Source: Hyphomicrobiales bacterium
Lineage (GTDB): Bacteria > Pseudomonadota > Alphaproteobacteria > Rhizobiales > JAJFHB01
Assembly: GCA_021775755.1 (NCBI GenBank)
Contig: JAJFHE010000001.1
Location: forward strand, 1-34,345
Direction of reading: 5' to 3'
Length of the DNA stretch: 34,345 bases
Shown here: in pieces, positions 1 through 7,925 of the stretch
Layout: every line of letters begins with the position of its first letter
How positions within the stretch are numbered: position 1 is the stretch's first letter
Program-made: the position numbers and the translations under genes
Notes under the pieces: generated by a model
What the model was told of the DNA's origin: nothing
The model's database searches: none
What the model saw: only the letters and a program-made list of their open reading frames with translations

Positions 1-1
1 C

Positions 2-325
2 AACGACGACATCAAGGGTGGCGACGGCAACGACGACATCAGCGGTGGCGCCGGCAAGGATGACATCAAAGGCGGCGACGGTGACGACACCATCACCGGC
101 GATGAGGGCAACGACGATATCAAGGGTGGCGACGGCAACGACGACATCAGTGGTGGTGCCGGCAAGGATGACATCAAAGGCGGCGACGGTGACGACACCA
201 TCTCCGGCGATGAGGGCAACGACGACATCAAGGGTGGCGACGGCAATGACGACATCAGCGGTGGCACCGGCAAGGATGACATCAAAGGCGGCGACGGTGA
301 CGACACCATCTCCGGCGGCGACGAC
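2..325 (+). repeat. 108-bp tandem repeat, three copies, inside the RTX domain
   Basis: Copies begin at 2, 110 and 218. Each is 108 bp, coding for 36 residues, or four RTX nonapeptides, and they differ by only a few bases. After 325 the nonapeptides continue but diverge. The near-identity at DNA level indicates recent duplication of a four-nonapeptide block. Confidence 0.9.
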
Positions 326-694
326 AATGATAAGATTAAGGGTGAAAAAGGTGATGATGACATCAGCGGTGGCGCCGGCGAAGATGATCTGCGTGGCGGC
401 AAAGGCGATGACCGCCTGAACGGCGGCGTCGGTGACGATGAGATGCGCGGCGAAAAGGGAGACGACACGTTCATCTTCATCGAAGGCGATGGCGATGACA
501 CGATCAGGGACTTTGACGAGGATGACGACCTGATCGACTTCTCCGGCGAAGCCAGCGTCACGGGCTTGGAAGACCTGACAATCACGGAGACCAACAAGGG
601 CACGCTTGTCGAGTACGGCAACGCGGGCGACTCGATCTTCCTGAAGGGCGTTGACGCGGACGATCTGGAAGAGGACAGCTTTATCTTCGTGTAA
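2..694 (+). CDS. RTX calcium-binding repeat protein, C-terminal part (5' end outside window)
   Basis: The frame is open from base 2 to the TAA at 692-694, so about 230 C-terminal residues are visible and the start lies outside the window. The first ~145 residues are glycine/aspartate-rich nonapeptides of the type GGxGxDxUx, the RTX motif that binds Ca2+ and folds into a parallel beta-roll outside the cell. The last ~80 residues are acidic and end in SFIFV, like the uncleaved C-terminal signals of type I secretion substrates. The exporter genes lie immediately downstream on the opposite strand, with stop codons 28 bp apart, so this is probably their substrate. Enzymatic function cannot be judged without the N-terminus. 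The repeats here are unusually isoleucine/lysine-rich (DDIKGGDG) and nearly identical to each other. Confidence 0.9.
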   Translation, partial: NDDIKGGDGNDDISGGAGKDDIKGGDGDDTITGDEGNDDIKGGDGNDDISGGAGKDDIKGGDGDDTISGDEGNDDIKGGDGNDDISGGTGKDDIKGGDGDDTISGGDDNDKIKGEKGDDDISGGAGEDDLRGGKGDDRLNGGVGDDEMRGEKGDDTFIFIEGDGDDTIRDFDEDDDLIDFSGEASVTGLEDLTITETNKGTLVEYGNAGDSIFLKGVDADDLEEDSFIFV

Positions 695-722
695 CCGAAG
701 AGAACCACCGCCGCGGCAGGTG

Positions 723-2033
723 CTATTCCTCGCGCCCTGCGCGGTTGAAGAAATCAGTGATGGGTTTTGCGAGATAGCTGATTGGCGTGCGCGATCCGGT
801 TTGGATGTAAACCTCAACTGGCATGCCGGCAATCAGCTCACTGCCTGTGAGCTTTGAAAGTTCGCCTTCTTTGATAAGGACTTCCGCACGATAGTGGGCC
901 AACTGGCTTCGCTCATCGACAACCGCGTCAGGTGAAACCTTTGCGACAATCCCGGACAGCTCCGGTGTGGTGCGCGCATTGAAGGCGGAAAATCGGAGCA
1001 CCGCATCCTGCCCGACATGTACGGAGTCAATGTGAATAGGCTCGATCCGGGTATCAACCACCAGCACAGAGTCGCTCGGCACAATATAGAGGATGGGCTC
1101 TGCCGGGCGGACGACGGCCTTTAAGGCATGAACCGTCATATCCAGCACGATACCACCGAGCGGCGCGCGCACATCCAGCCGCGAACGGAGCTCATTTAGT
1201 GCGATGCGCCGCTGTTTCATTTCGAGCTCGCGGTAGCCGAGATCGCGCAGATTGGTAATCGCTTCCTCGCGGCGGCTGGCCGCCAGACGAAGTTGTTCAG
1301 CATTCAATTCGGCGTTTTGGCCCTCTAACCGGGCAATTTCCGCCGCCAGGTTGCCGTGTCTGCCTTCCAGCCTGGCCGCTTCGCGCTCAAGCGCCAGAAT
1401 GCGACCGGCCTGCATAAGCCCCTGCTCCAGCAGCGTTCGCAGAGTTTCGAGTTCCTGACCGATCAGTTCGGTTTGCCGCTCCAGTGCGGTGATTTCTGCC
1501 TGAGCGCCGGTGACTTGTTCACGGATCTGGGTCTTGCGTTCCTCCAGAATATCGATTTCCCGTGCCATAGTGCTCAATCGTGCGTTGAACAGCGCATGCT
1601 GGCCGTCGATCAGTGCCTTCACTTCCGCATCGGCCGCCGCTGCGGCGACGAGCTCGGGGTCAAAATCAAGTTTCTCAGCGTCCATCTGCTCAGCGAATAG
1701 TCGGCCTCTTCGTGCCATCATCTCGAAGAGCTGGCTCTCAAGTACTGCCAGTTCCGATTCGACCTTGGTATTGTCGAACCGGATCAGTATCTCGCCGCTC
1801 TCCACCAGATCGCCTTCGCGAACGCGGATCTCGCCAACCACACCGCCATCGGGGTGTTGTACAACCTGGCGCCGCGCTTCTACCTGCAACTGGCCGGCGG
1901 CGATCACGGCACCTTTTAGTGTGGCCGTCGCCGACCAGCCGCCAAGGCCGACTGCGAGGAACACAACGCACACGAGACCGACGCGGATGTAGCCGCGGGC
2001 GTGCCACTGGTCGCGCTCAGCTTTATCACTCAT
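723..2033 (-). CDS. HlyD-family type I secretion periplasmic adaptor subunit
   Basis: This 436-residue protein has a short cytoplasmic N-terminus, one membrane helix at about residues 15-38 (VGLVCVVFLAVGLGGW), a lipoyl-like/barrel-sandwich half (VVQHPDGGVVGEIRVREGDLV), a long Glu/Gln/Leu-rich coiled coil (about 95-290), and a C-terminal beta domain (VRAPLGGIVLDM, then GMPVEVYIQTG). This is the order and length of HlyD/PrtE-type adaptors, which link the inner-membrane ABC exporter to a TolC-like outer-membrane channel. Its start codon overlaps the stop of the upstream ABC exporter gene (ATGA), so the two are translationally coupled. The likely cargo is the RTX protein encoded convergently. No TolC homologue is in the window. 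Confidence 0.93.
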   Translation of the reverse strand: MSDKAERDQWHARGYIRVGLVCVVFLAVGLGGWSATATLKGAVIAAGQLQVEARRQVVQHPDGGVVGEIRVREGDLVESGEILIRFDNTKVESELAVLESQLFEMMARRGRLFAEQMDAEKLDFDPELVAAAAADAEVKALIDGQHALFNARLSTMAREIDILEERKTQIREQVTGAQAEITALERQTELIGQELETLRTLLEQGLMQAGRILALEREAARLEGRHGNLAAEIARLEGQNAELNAEQLRLAASRREEAITNLRDLGYRELEMKQRRIALNELRSRLDVRAPLGGIVLDMTVHALKAVVRPAEPILYIVPSDSVLVVDTRIEPIHIDSVHVGQDAVLRFSAFNARTTPELSGIVAKVSPDAVVDERSQLAHYRAEVLIKEGELSKLTGSELIAGMPVEVYIQTGSRTPISYLAKPITDFFNRAGREE

Positions 2034-3784
2034 GCCGGATCCCCGCTTGCTGCGGGCTCGGTGTCGGTTCTCTGTAATTTGGTGCCAACGAGGTGAGGAT
2101 AGTTACGTGTCCGCCTGCGCAACACTTCGTCCCTCGGCCCGAAATCCACCTGCGCCCCGTCTTCCAGCATGAGCAGTAAATCGCAAGCCGCGATTGCACT
2201 TGGTCGGTGTGCCATGACGATGACCGTACGCCCGCGGCTCTTGGCTCCATTGATCGCTTGCACAAGCGCCTGTTCGCCCGGCGCATCGAGATTGGAATTG
2301 GGTTCGTCGAGCACGATGATCGGTGGATCTCCGTAAAATGCTCGCGCCAACGCCACCCGCTGGCGCTGCCCTGCAGAGAGCCGCTGGCCTCCAGCCCCAA
2401 TCGTGGCATCGTAGCCATGCGGCAGTGAAACAAGCAGCCCATGCGCCCCGGCACGTTTCGCCGCAACAATCACTTCGGCGTCTTCGCGGGTTTCTTTCAT
2501 CCGGGATATGTTGTCGGCGACTGTGCCGCTCATCAGTCCGATTTCTTGCGGCAGATAACCGATATAGCGGCCGAGCACATCTGACGGCCACTGATCGAGA
2601 GCTGCGCCATCGATGCTGACTTTTCCTGCCGTTGGGCGCCAGATTCCGGTCAGCACCTTGGCGAGGGTGGTCTTGCCGGCACCGGAAGGCCCGATGACAC
2701 CGAGCGCCGTTCCAGGTTCAATTTTGAAACTGACGTTTCGCAACAACGTGGTGTTTGAATCCCTCGAAGTGACCGATACCGAATCCACATCGACGTAACC
2801 CTCCGGGATAGGCAGGGCCGTTTTTTCCTCCTCCGGCGGCGTTTTCTCCAGAAGATCGCTCAGCGCGTTCCATCCTCGCACTGCGCGCTGGGCCAACCCC
2901 CATTGGGCGATCCCCTGTTCGACAGGTGCAAGCGCGCGTCCCAGCATGATCGTACCGGCAATCATCATTCCGGCAGATATCTCCTGCTGCAGTACCAGCC
3001 AGGCACCCACCGCCAGCATCAAGGACTGCATGAAAAACCGCAGGGCTTTCGAAGCTGCCGCGTAACTGCCGGTGCGGTCCAACGTGACAATCTGCCGTGA
3101 GAGGGCAGCCTGGCGCAGCTTGCCCCAGCGTACGAGTGCGGCGGAGCGCATTCCCAGCCCGTGGACAACCTCCGCGTTCTGCCGCAGCGCTTCAGATAGA
3201 GTGTCCGCTTCGTTCGCAGCCTGTTGGGATTCGGCAGACGGCAGGCGTGATCGTAACTGGTTGACGGCAGTTAGAATTATGAGGAGTGTCGTACCGGCGA
3301 CGGCGAGCCAGCCGAGGTAGGCGTGAAATACGAAGATCACCGCCAGAAAAATTGGCGTCCAGGGAATATCGAAGAATGCAAAAGGGGCAGGGCCGGCGAG
3401 CAGTTGCCGCACGGCCTCCAGATCGCGCACGGCAGTTTCGGGCCGGGCTCGTGATTCAGGCGCCACCGCGCGCCTAAGAACCGCCGTCATTACGCGATCT
3501 TCGAGCAGGCTCTGGAAGCGGGCACCAGCGCGGGCGAGCACGCGTCCGCGGATAAACTCGAGCAACCCGAGCATCGTGAACAACCCGGTCACAAGAATGA
3601 GAAGCGCGACCAGTGTTTCTTCGGACCTGCTGGTGAGGACCCGATCATAGATCTGTAGCATGAAGAGTGGCCCGGTCAGCATCAGCAGGTTCACAAAGAT
3701 GCTGAAAACCGCCACGGAGACGAAGTGCCACCGGCAACGCCCCATGGCAGCCACAAGTTCAGGGCGGCCCAAATTCTGGTTCAT
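2030..3784 (-). CDS. type I secretion ABC exporter (permease fused to ATPase, PrtD-like)
   Basis: This 584-residue protein has an N-terminal membrane domain with about six helices (roughly residues 20-310; VAVFSIFVNLLMLTGPLFMLQIYDRVL is typical of PrtD-type exporters). The ABC ATPase domain follows, with Walker A GPSGAGKTT, signature LSAGQRQRVALARA, Walker B IIVLDEPNSNLD and the switch histidine in VIVMAHRPSA. It lacks the C39-like N-terminal domain of HlyB, which fits the PrtD subgroup that exports RTX proteases and other RTX proteins. As a homodimer in the inner membrane it would bind the C-terminal signal of the substrate and drive export with ATP. It is the first gene of a two-gene operon with the HlyD-type adaptor. 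Confidence 0.95.
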   Translation of the reverse strand: MNQNLGRPELVAAMGRCRWHFVSVAVFSIFVNLLMLTGPLFMLQIYDRVLTSRSEETLVALLILVTGLFTMLGLLEFIRGRVLARAGARFQSLLEDRVMTAVLRRAVAPESRARPETAVRDLEAVRQLLAGPAPFAFFDIPWTPIFLAVIFVFHAYLGWLAVAGTTLLIILTAVNQLRSRLPSAESQQAANEADTLSEALRQNAEVVHGLGMRSAALVRWGKLRQAALSRQIVTLDRTGSYAAASKALRFFMQSLMLAVGAWLVLQQEISAGMMIAGTIMLGRALAPVEQGIAQWGLAQRAVRGWNALSDLLEKTPPEEEKTALPIPEGYVDVDSVSVTSRDSNTTLLRNVSFKIEPGTALGVIGPSGAGKTTLAKVLTGIWRPTAGKVSIDGAALDQWPSDVLGRYIGYLPQEIGLMSGTVADNISRMKETREDAEVIVAAKRAGAHGLLVSLPHGYDATIGAGGQRLSAGQRQRVALARAFYGDPPIIVLDEPNSNLDAPGEQALVQAINGAKSRGRTVIVMAHRPSAIAACDLLLMLEDGAQVDFGPRDEVLRRRTRNYPHLVGTKLQRTDTEPAASGDPA

Positions 3785-4214
3785 TTATCTAATGTTGTTT
3801 CACGCGTTCCCAACAGATTATGTGGTTGAAATACTATCGTTTTTCGCAGTTGCTGGCCAGCGGTCGACCATTCACGCAGAGTAAAATTTCAGGCAGTCCA
3901 CTTAAGCCAAAACAAAAAGAGCCTTTTCGTAATATCCGGTGTGAATTCGAACTGAAACGCAGATCTAGCAGATGACATCTCAAACCAGCATCGTTTTTCC
4001 ACGAAGACAAATGACCATGTGAGAAACAGGTCGTTGTCGATCTACGCGACCATTGACCTCCTCTTCTCGCGATCAGTATGAATCCGCTTTGGGTGAAAAA
4101 TGCCCTTCTTAACGTGGGCAACATAACTTCCGCTTCGACCCCGGCGCCGGACATTTAGGTACGTACTGCCGATCACGTAGCGATTGTGATTCAACCTCTC
4201 AGGAGTTTCGAATC
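3785..4214. other. intergenic region upstream of the exporter operon
   Basis: There is no convincing gene in these 430 bases; the short ORFs lack homology I recognise and have no good ribosome-binding sites. The part nearest 3784 must hold the promoter and leader of the minus-strand exporter operon, but I cannot single out -35/-10 boxes with confidence. The right part probably includes the 5' flank of the degenerate insertion sequence that follows. Confidence 0.4.
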
Positions 4215-4420
4215 ATGCGCTACGAACTCACTGACTGCGAGTGGATGATTATTCGGCCTGTTTTGACTGGCTAATCTCGCAGCGTCCCCCGTGCCGATGG
4301 CCGCCGTGTGTTGAAAGGCATCTTCCGGGCTTTGTGGTCAGGAGCGCCGTAGCACGGTCTGCCCGAATGCAATGGACCTTATGTACAAGCTCGCTGTTTT
4401 ATTCGGTCGCATTGTAAGCA
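4215..4420 (+). pseudogene. IS5-family (IS427-like) transposase remnant
   Basis: Translation from the ATG at 4215 gives MRYELTDCEW...IIRPVL and, after a stop, the block RADGRRVLKGIFRALWSGAP, then another stop and LPECNGPY. These match the conserved N-terminus of IS427-group transposases as I remember it (MRYELTDxEW, then RVLNGIFWVLRSGAPWRDLPE). There is an in-frame TAA after LTG and a TAG where the conserved tryptophan of GAPWRDLPE should be. The rest is missing or scrambled by about 4400. It is a dead 5' fragment. It lies exactly between the secretion locus and the mobilization module, so it may mark an old rearrangement boundary. Confidence 0.75.
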
Positions 4421-4426
4421 CACGCC

Positions 4427-5212
4427 CTAAAACGGCCACCTCAGCTTGTCCCTGATTTCATCGCGCCAGTTTCCCCCGCCTCCAGCAGCGCCAGTGGCCG
4501 TTTCCTCATCCCCATTGTCTTCGCCAACCGCTTCTTCGGAAGTCGTGCCACCATCGCTTTCCAACTGCTTCAGCAGGCCACTAATCTCCTTCGCCACTGT
4601 TTGCAGCCGCATCACCAGCGCATTCGCCATGCTCTCCTGCAGCATGTCCATTTCCGCAAGCACAATCCGCTGCTCCCCGTAATCCATCACCACCTCCAGC
4701 GAATTCCGGTACTTCTTTCCCACAAACAACACGCCTTCCTCCGCCCGCCTTTGCTCGGCAAGGGCTTTGCTGTGTCTGTCCGTCCGAAACCCGATTCCGC
4801 TGACCTTCAAATAAGGCGTAAACCTGTCGCCCTTTTTCACGCTGATCTGCGCTGCCGATATCCTGATATCGACTTCCCGGCCCAAAAACCGCATTACTAC
4901 AGCATTCCAGAACCGTCTTTTGAAAAACCACAGCGCAGCCGTCGCGCCGATCACCCCCCATCCCAGAGGGTTATCAGCCGGCGTCCAACCACCTTCCATT
5001 GCGAAAACAATCGTGCTCAAGCTTCCGACAAGCGGCCGCGCTCCCCCGGCAAGCCCCACCACGGCTAGCGCTGCGCCAGCGGCGTAAACAACCGACCACA
5101 ATTTCAACAGCCCCGGCTGCTCATACCGGCCCCGAACCTGAATCTCCTTCGCCTCCGGCAAATAGCGGCTTTCCGGCCAATCTGCCTGCCCCGGTACTAT
5201 CACCAATCTCAT
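4427..5212 (-). CDS. membrane protein paired with the TraG-like coupling protein
   Basis: This 261-residue protein is of no family I recognise. The ATG at 5212 lies 4 nt after the stop of the traG-like gene, which argues for this start rather than upstream in-frame codons inside traG. Two hydrophobic segments are visible at about residues 36-60 (YAAGAALAVVGLAGG) and 82-98 (GWGVIGATAALWFF). A soluble region follows with a basic/aromatic patch, and then an acidic tail (EEAVGEDNGDEE) before a basic C-terminus. The tight linkage and membrane topology suggest a membrane partner of the soluble ATPase encoded upstream. Function is otherwise unknown. Confidence 0.75.
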   Translation of the reverse strand: MRLVIVPGQADWPESRYLPEAKEIQVRGRYEQPGLLKLWSVVYAAGAALAVVGLAGGARPLVGSLSTIVFAMEGGWTPADNPLGWGVIGATAALWFFKRRFWNAVVMRFLGREVDIRISAAQISVKKGDRFTPYLKVSGIGFRTDRHSKALAEQRRAEEGVLFVGKKYRNSLEVVMDYGEQRIVLAEMDMLQESMANALVMRLQTVAKEISGLLKQLESDGGTTSEEAVGEDNGDEETATGAAGGGGNWRDEIRDKLRWPF

Positions 5213-5216
5213 GGGT

Positions 5217-6821
5217 TCACTCTCCCGGCGCTTCCGCCTTGCCTGCGAAATGAGGGTGTTTGTCGTATTTGATGCGATGCAGCAGCATCGGCATGGCGCC
5301 ACTTCTGATGATCAACTGCCTTTGCTCGGGGTCTTCCCTGCTCAAATAGCGGCTTGCCTCTTCAGCCGTCAGCAAATCCCTGACCTCAATTCCCCACGAC
5401 TCTCCCATGGCGCCGGATTTCACCTTCTGCGTCACCGCGACCTCGCTTCCGCGATCCACAACCATGAAGGTCTGGCCGCACCGCTTGCTAATGAAATCCA
5501 GCGTCGTCAAATCGCTGTTGCCGAAAAAAATTGACGTACCGCAATTACCGACAAAGGTTTCCCAGCCCTCCCTGTAATGCTTCTTCAACTGCGTCAGATC
5601 CTGCAAAACGAAAATGAATTTCACCGAAAAACCGGCCGCCAACCCGGCCGCAACCTCCAGGTTTTTCAGATAACCGACCACCGCCAGCTCTTCCAGAACT
5701 GCCAGCACCGGCAAATCCGGCTCTGTTGCTTCATGTTCCATCGCGGTTAGCAGCAAATTGACAAACAGCCTGAACCATCTGTTGCATGTCCCCATCAGGC
5801 TCGCCGGTAGACACAGAAACACTGTCAGCCCTTCTGACTCTGCTTTCAAATCCTTCAGCCTGAAATCATCTTCCACCAGCGATGCCCGCAATTTCGGGTA
5901 TTGCAGGAAATGCGTTTGCCGCCGGGCTGTTGACAGCACGGATCCTCTTTCGCTCTGCGGCCGATCAAAAAAATCAGCCACAACCGCATCAAGCGCCGCT
6001 GCTATATCATCTTCCCCCTCTTCCTCCAGAAGGCCTGCGTTCCTGGCTATCTCCAGTTTCAGCCCGGTCATTTTCCGCTTCGTCTTTTTCTTATTCTCCT
6101 CCTTGTCGAAATACTCGAAATCAGCGCCCTTCATCAGCAGATCTCGCACGGTCACCAGATTCCGGTTACTTTCGTATTTTCTCGTTGTCGCCACATGCAG
6201 GATCAACCCTTCCAACAGCGTTCTTGCTGAATCGCTCCAATGCGGGTCTTTTCCATCCGCCACCACCAGCGCGTCGGCAATCAACCCGCAGTCTTCAATC
6301 AGCCGGCCCGATGCCCGCTCCAGCTCCGCCAGCGGGTTAAACCCGACGCGCAAATCCTCAAGCCTGCCCGCCGTGACACCGAAAGGATCGACAATACACA
6401 CACGCTGACCCGCTTTCTTGCGGTTCCGGGCAGTCACATTGGCAAGCTCTCCCTTGGGATCGAGCGCGATTACCGATCCTTTTCGCTCACCCAGCCCATA
6501 TTCCAGGATCGTCGGAATAAGACAGCTTCGCCCCTTTCCCGCCCTCGATCCCGCACACAGCAGCACATGCCGGTCATCTCCGATGCCGATCATGTGCCCG
6601 CCCTCGACTACGATCTCTCCGTCCTTGTCCAGACCGGTTTGCCCGTTCACGACGCCTAGAAAAACCTTCGAAGAGTCATACCGCAGCAAACTACTTGCCC
6701 CGATCTTCTCTTCAGCCGCCCAAACCGCACCAGGCAGTTTTTGCGCTTTCTGCGCCATGCTCATTTCAATGCTCTCATAGCGCCCCTCGACGCCGCGCGG
6801 CATGTCATCTAGCAACGCCAT
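5217..6821 (-). CDS. TraG/VirD4-family conjugative coupling ATPase (no N-terminal membrane domain)
   Basis: This 534-residue protein has VLLCAGSRAGKGRSCLIPTI (Walker A, about residues 86-105), the family block VIALDPKGELANVTARNR, and LPVLAVLEELAVVG (Walker B), followed by AGFSVKFIFVLQDLTQLKKHY. These are features of type IV secretion coupling proteins, hexameric ATPases that bring the relaxase-DNA complex to the secretion channel. Canonical VirD4/TraG proteins begin with two membrane helices and a periplasmic loop. Here the N-terminus is hydrophilic and the nucleotide-binding domain starts almost at once. The next gene downstream supplies a two-helix membrane protein. Together with MobC and the relaxase on the other side of the intergenic region, it forms a mobilization module. 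No VirB channel genes are seen in the window. Confidence 0.9.
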   Translation of the reverse strand: MALLDDMPRGVEGRYESIEMSMAQKAQKLPGAVWAAEEKIGASSLLRYDSSKVFLGVVNGQTGLDKDGEIVVEGGHMIGIGDDRHVLLCAGSRAGKGRSCLIPTILEYGLGERKGSVIALDPKGELANVTARNRKKAGQRVCIVDPFGVTAGRLEDLRVGFNPLAELERASGRLIEDCGLIADALVVADGKDPHWSDSARTLLEGLILHVATTRKYESNRNLVTVRDLLMKGADFEYFDKEENKKKTKRKMTGLKLEIARNAGLLEEEGEDDIAAALDAVVADFFDRPQSERGSVLSTARRQTHFLQYPKLRASLVEDDFRLKDLKAESEGLTVFLCLPASLMGTCNRWFRLFVNLLLTAMEHEATEPDLPVLAVLEELAVVGYLKNLEVAAGLAAGFSVKFIFVLQDLTQLKKHYREGWETFVGNCGTSIFFGNSDLTTLDFISKRCGQTFMVVDRGSEVAVTQKVKSGAMGESWGIEVRDLLTAEEASRYLSREDPEQRQLIIRSGAMPMLLHRIKYDKHPHFAGKAEAPGE

Positions 6822-7250
6822 TCTCTATGTCCTTTCAGCCAATACGAACTGGTTCTGAAATCACATGTCGTATTTGCGCCCGTATACCTCCTGTTCAAAA
6901 CCTGACCAAAAACCGTAATGCTCGTTCTTTCTTTTCAACGCCGATGACGATTGCTTTTGAGCCCATCATCGACAGCCACGGCTCAAACCTAAAAGCTTCT
7001 TGATCGGGCATCGGCGGTTTAGAAAGGATTGCGGACGCGATCCTGTAACTTTCCGGCGTACCGCTTTAAAATCACCGCAAACAAAAAAGGCGGTTCCTGG
7101 CGCGGCGCGAAGCGCCGCGAAAAATTGCAAACTTGACACGAATACGTGAGGTTGATAAGTATAATTTCAATAAAAGGTACTATTGCTAGAGTATATTTAC
7201 TAAATATAAATAGATAATCTCCAAAATACTAATAGAGATGATGACAAGAT
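6822..7250. other. divergent intergenic region with inverted repeats; oriT candidate
   Basis: No gene is supported. The region separates the minus-strand traG-like gene from mobC/relaxase on the plus strand and must contain the traG-side promoter. At 7025-7044 a short inverted repeat (AGGAT/ATCCT around a 10-nt loop) contains ATCCTG at 7040-7045, the hexamer found at nick sites of RP4/VirD2-type (MOBP) systems. About 55 bp further is a GC-rich hairpin (7101-7119), followed by a very AT-rich tract (7140-7240). Position and structure suit an origin of transfer, but this is inference. Confidence 0.4.
7101..7119. other. perfect 8-bp GC hairpin with GAA loop
   Basis: CGCGGCGC, a 3-nt GAA loop, then GCGCCGCG. 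On the plus strand it is followed by AAAAATTG rather than a T-run. On the minus strand a T-run occurs only 12 nt after the stem. A simple intrinsic terminator is therefore unlikely, and a structural element of oriT or a regulatory hairpin is more plausible. Confidence 0.55.
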
Positions 7251-7351
7251 GTGTGCGGGCAGACCGCACGCATCTTGGCAAGGGGACATGTTCGTTCTCC
7301 CCGTTGCATCCCCGGCCGACCAGCTTTTCGGCTGGATCACGCCCAAAGAAA

Positions 7352-7520
7352 GACTTCGCCTCTCTCTTTGGGAACTCATGGATCAGGACCTGGAGATATG
7401 CCTCTCCACCTGAACCGGACCATGCACCAGAGCTTGGAGACTTGCCTCTCCGTCTGGGCTGACCCATGCACCAGGCCTTTGGAGATATGCTTCTCCACCT
7501 GGACCGAAACCATGCACCAA
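7352..7520 (+). repeat. four degenerate ~44-bp-spaced direct repeats, each with a small hairpin, upstream of mobC
   Basis: The clearest units are 7392-7430, 7436-7474 and 7481-7520. Each reads GGAGA-N6-TCTCC (a 5-bp stem), then about 14 variable bases, then CATGCACCA. A weaker fourth unit precedes them at about 7352-7386. The CATG positions are 7377, 7421, 7465 and 7511, so the spacing is 44, 44 and 46 bp. Because 44 is not a multiple of 3, the repeats are not preserved as a protein repeat, although a reading frame is open through them. They lie just before the mobC ribosome-binding site, which suggests binding sites for MobC/relaxosome proteins or an autoregulatory leader. Confidence 0.75.
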
Positions 7521-7586
7521 CAATTTCGCCGTTGGAGCGCGACCAAGGACAAACGTTTCCTTGGAAAAACTGGCAAAGGAGGATCA

Positions 7587-7925
7587 TTGGCTGGATCTGA
7601 GAATCGAAGGCGGCAAGCCCGTATTACGGCGCGCTTCACCGAAGCCGAAGCGCAAGCCATCAAATCGATGGCTGACAGAGCCGGCGTCTCTGTAGCCTCA
7701 TACCTTCGTTGCCGCGCTCTTGACCAGCCCACGAGCCGCGCCACACGCCGCCCAACGCTCAACCACCAGCTTTCCGCCCAGATCCTCGCCCAGCTCATCA
7801 TCACCAATAAACGCATTTGCGATAGTGCGGGCACGGGTAAAGACCGGCCCGAACTCGATGCTGCTTACCGGGATCTATCGGAAATGCGTGGCCTGCTGTT
7901 TGAAGCTATGGGGCGGAGCCCATGA
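7587..7925 (+). CDS. mobC: MobC-like plasmid mobilization relaxosome accessory protein (TTG start)
   Basis: The reading frame is open from 7251, but the first ~110 residues show no family similarity and run through the repeats. The best start is TTG at 7587, four bases after a near-perfect AAAGGAGG at 7575-7582, giving 112 residues beginning MAGSENRRRQARITARFTEAE. RRRQARITARFTEAEAQAIKSMADRAGVSVASYLRCRAL is the ribbon-helix-helix-like N-terminus of MobC proteins, which bind oriT and help the relaxase open the strands. The stop overlaps the relaxase start (ATGA), as is usual for mobC-relaxase pairs. The length fits the family only with the TTG start. Confidence 0.85.
   Translation: MAGSENRRRQARITARFTEAEAQAIKSMADRAGVSVASYLRCRALDQPTSRATRRPTLNHQLSAQILAQLIITNKRICDSAGTGKDRPELDAAYRDLSEMRGLLFEAMGRSP

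Noticed and set aside
18-419. Plus-strand ORF rich in Thr/Ala in frame +3 over the RTX repeats
   Set aside because: It is an out-of-frame shadow of the RTX coding frame, which is open from base 2 to the real stop at 694.
2-420. Regular short repeats that could suggest a CRISPR array
   Set aside because: Periodicity is 27 bp within 108-bp blocks, all in one open reading frame encoding GGxGxD nonapeptides, with no spacers.
7101-7119. GC hairpin as a rho-independent terminator
   Set aside because: No T-run follows directly on either strand, and it lies between divergent genes where no terminator is needed.
7352-7520. Repeats with hairpins upstream of mobC as a mini-CRISPR
   Set aside because: Gaps between units are only 5-6 bp, units are degenerate, and there are no cas genes.
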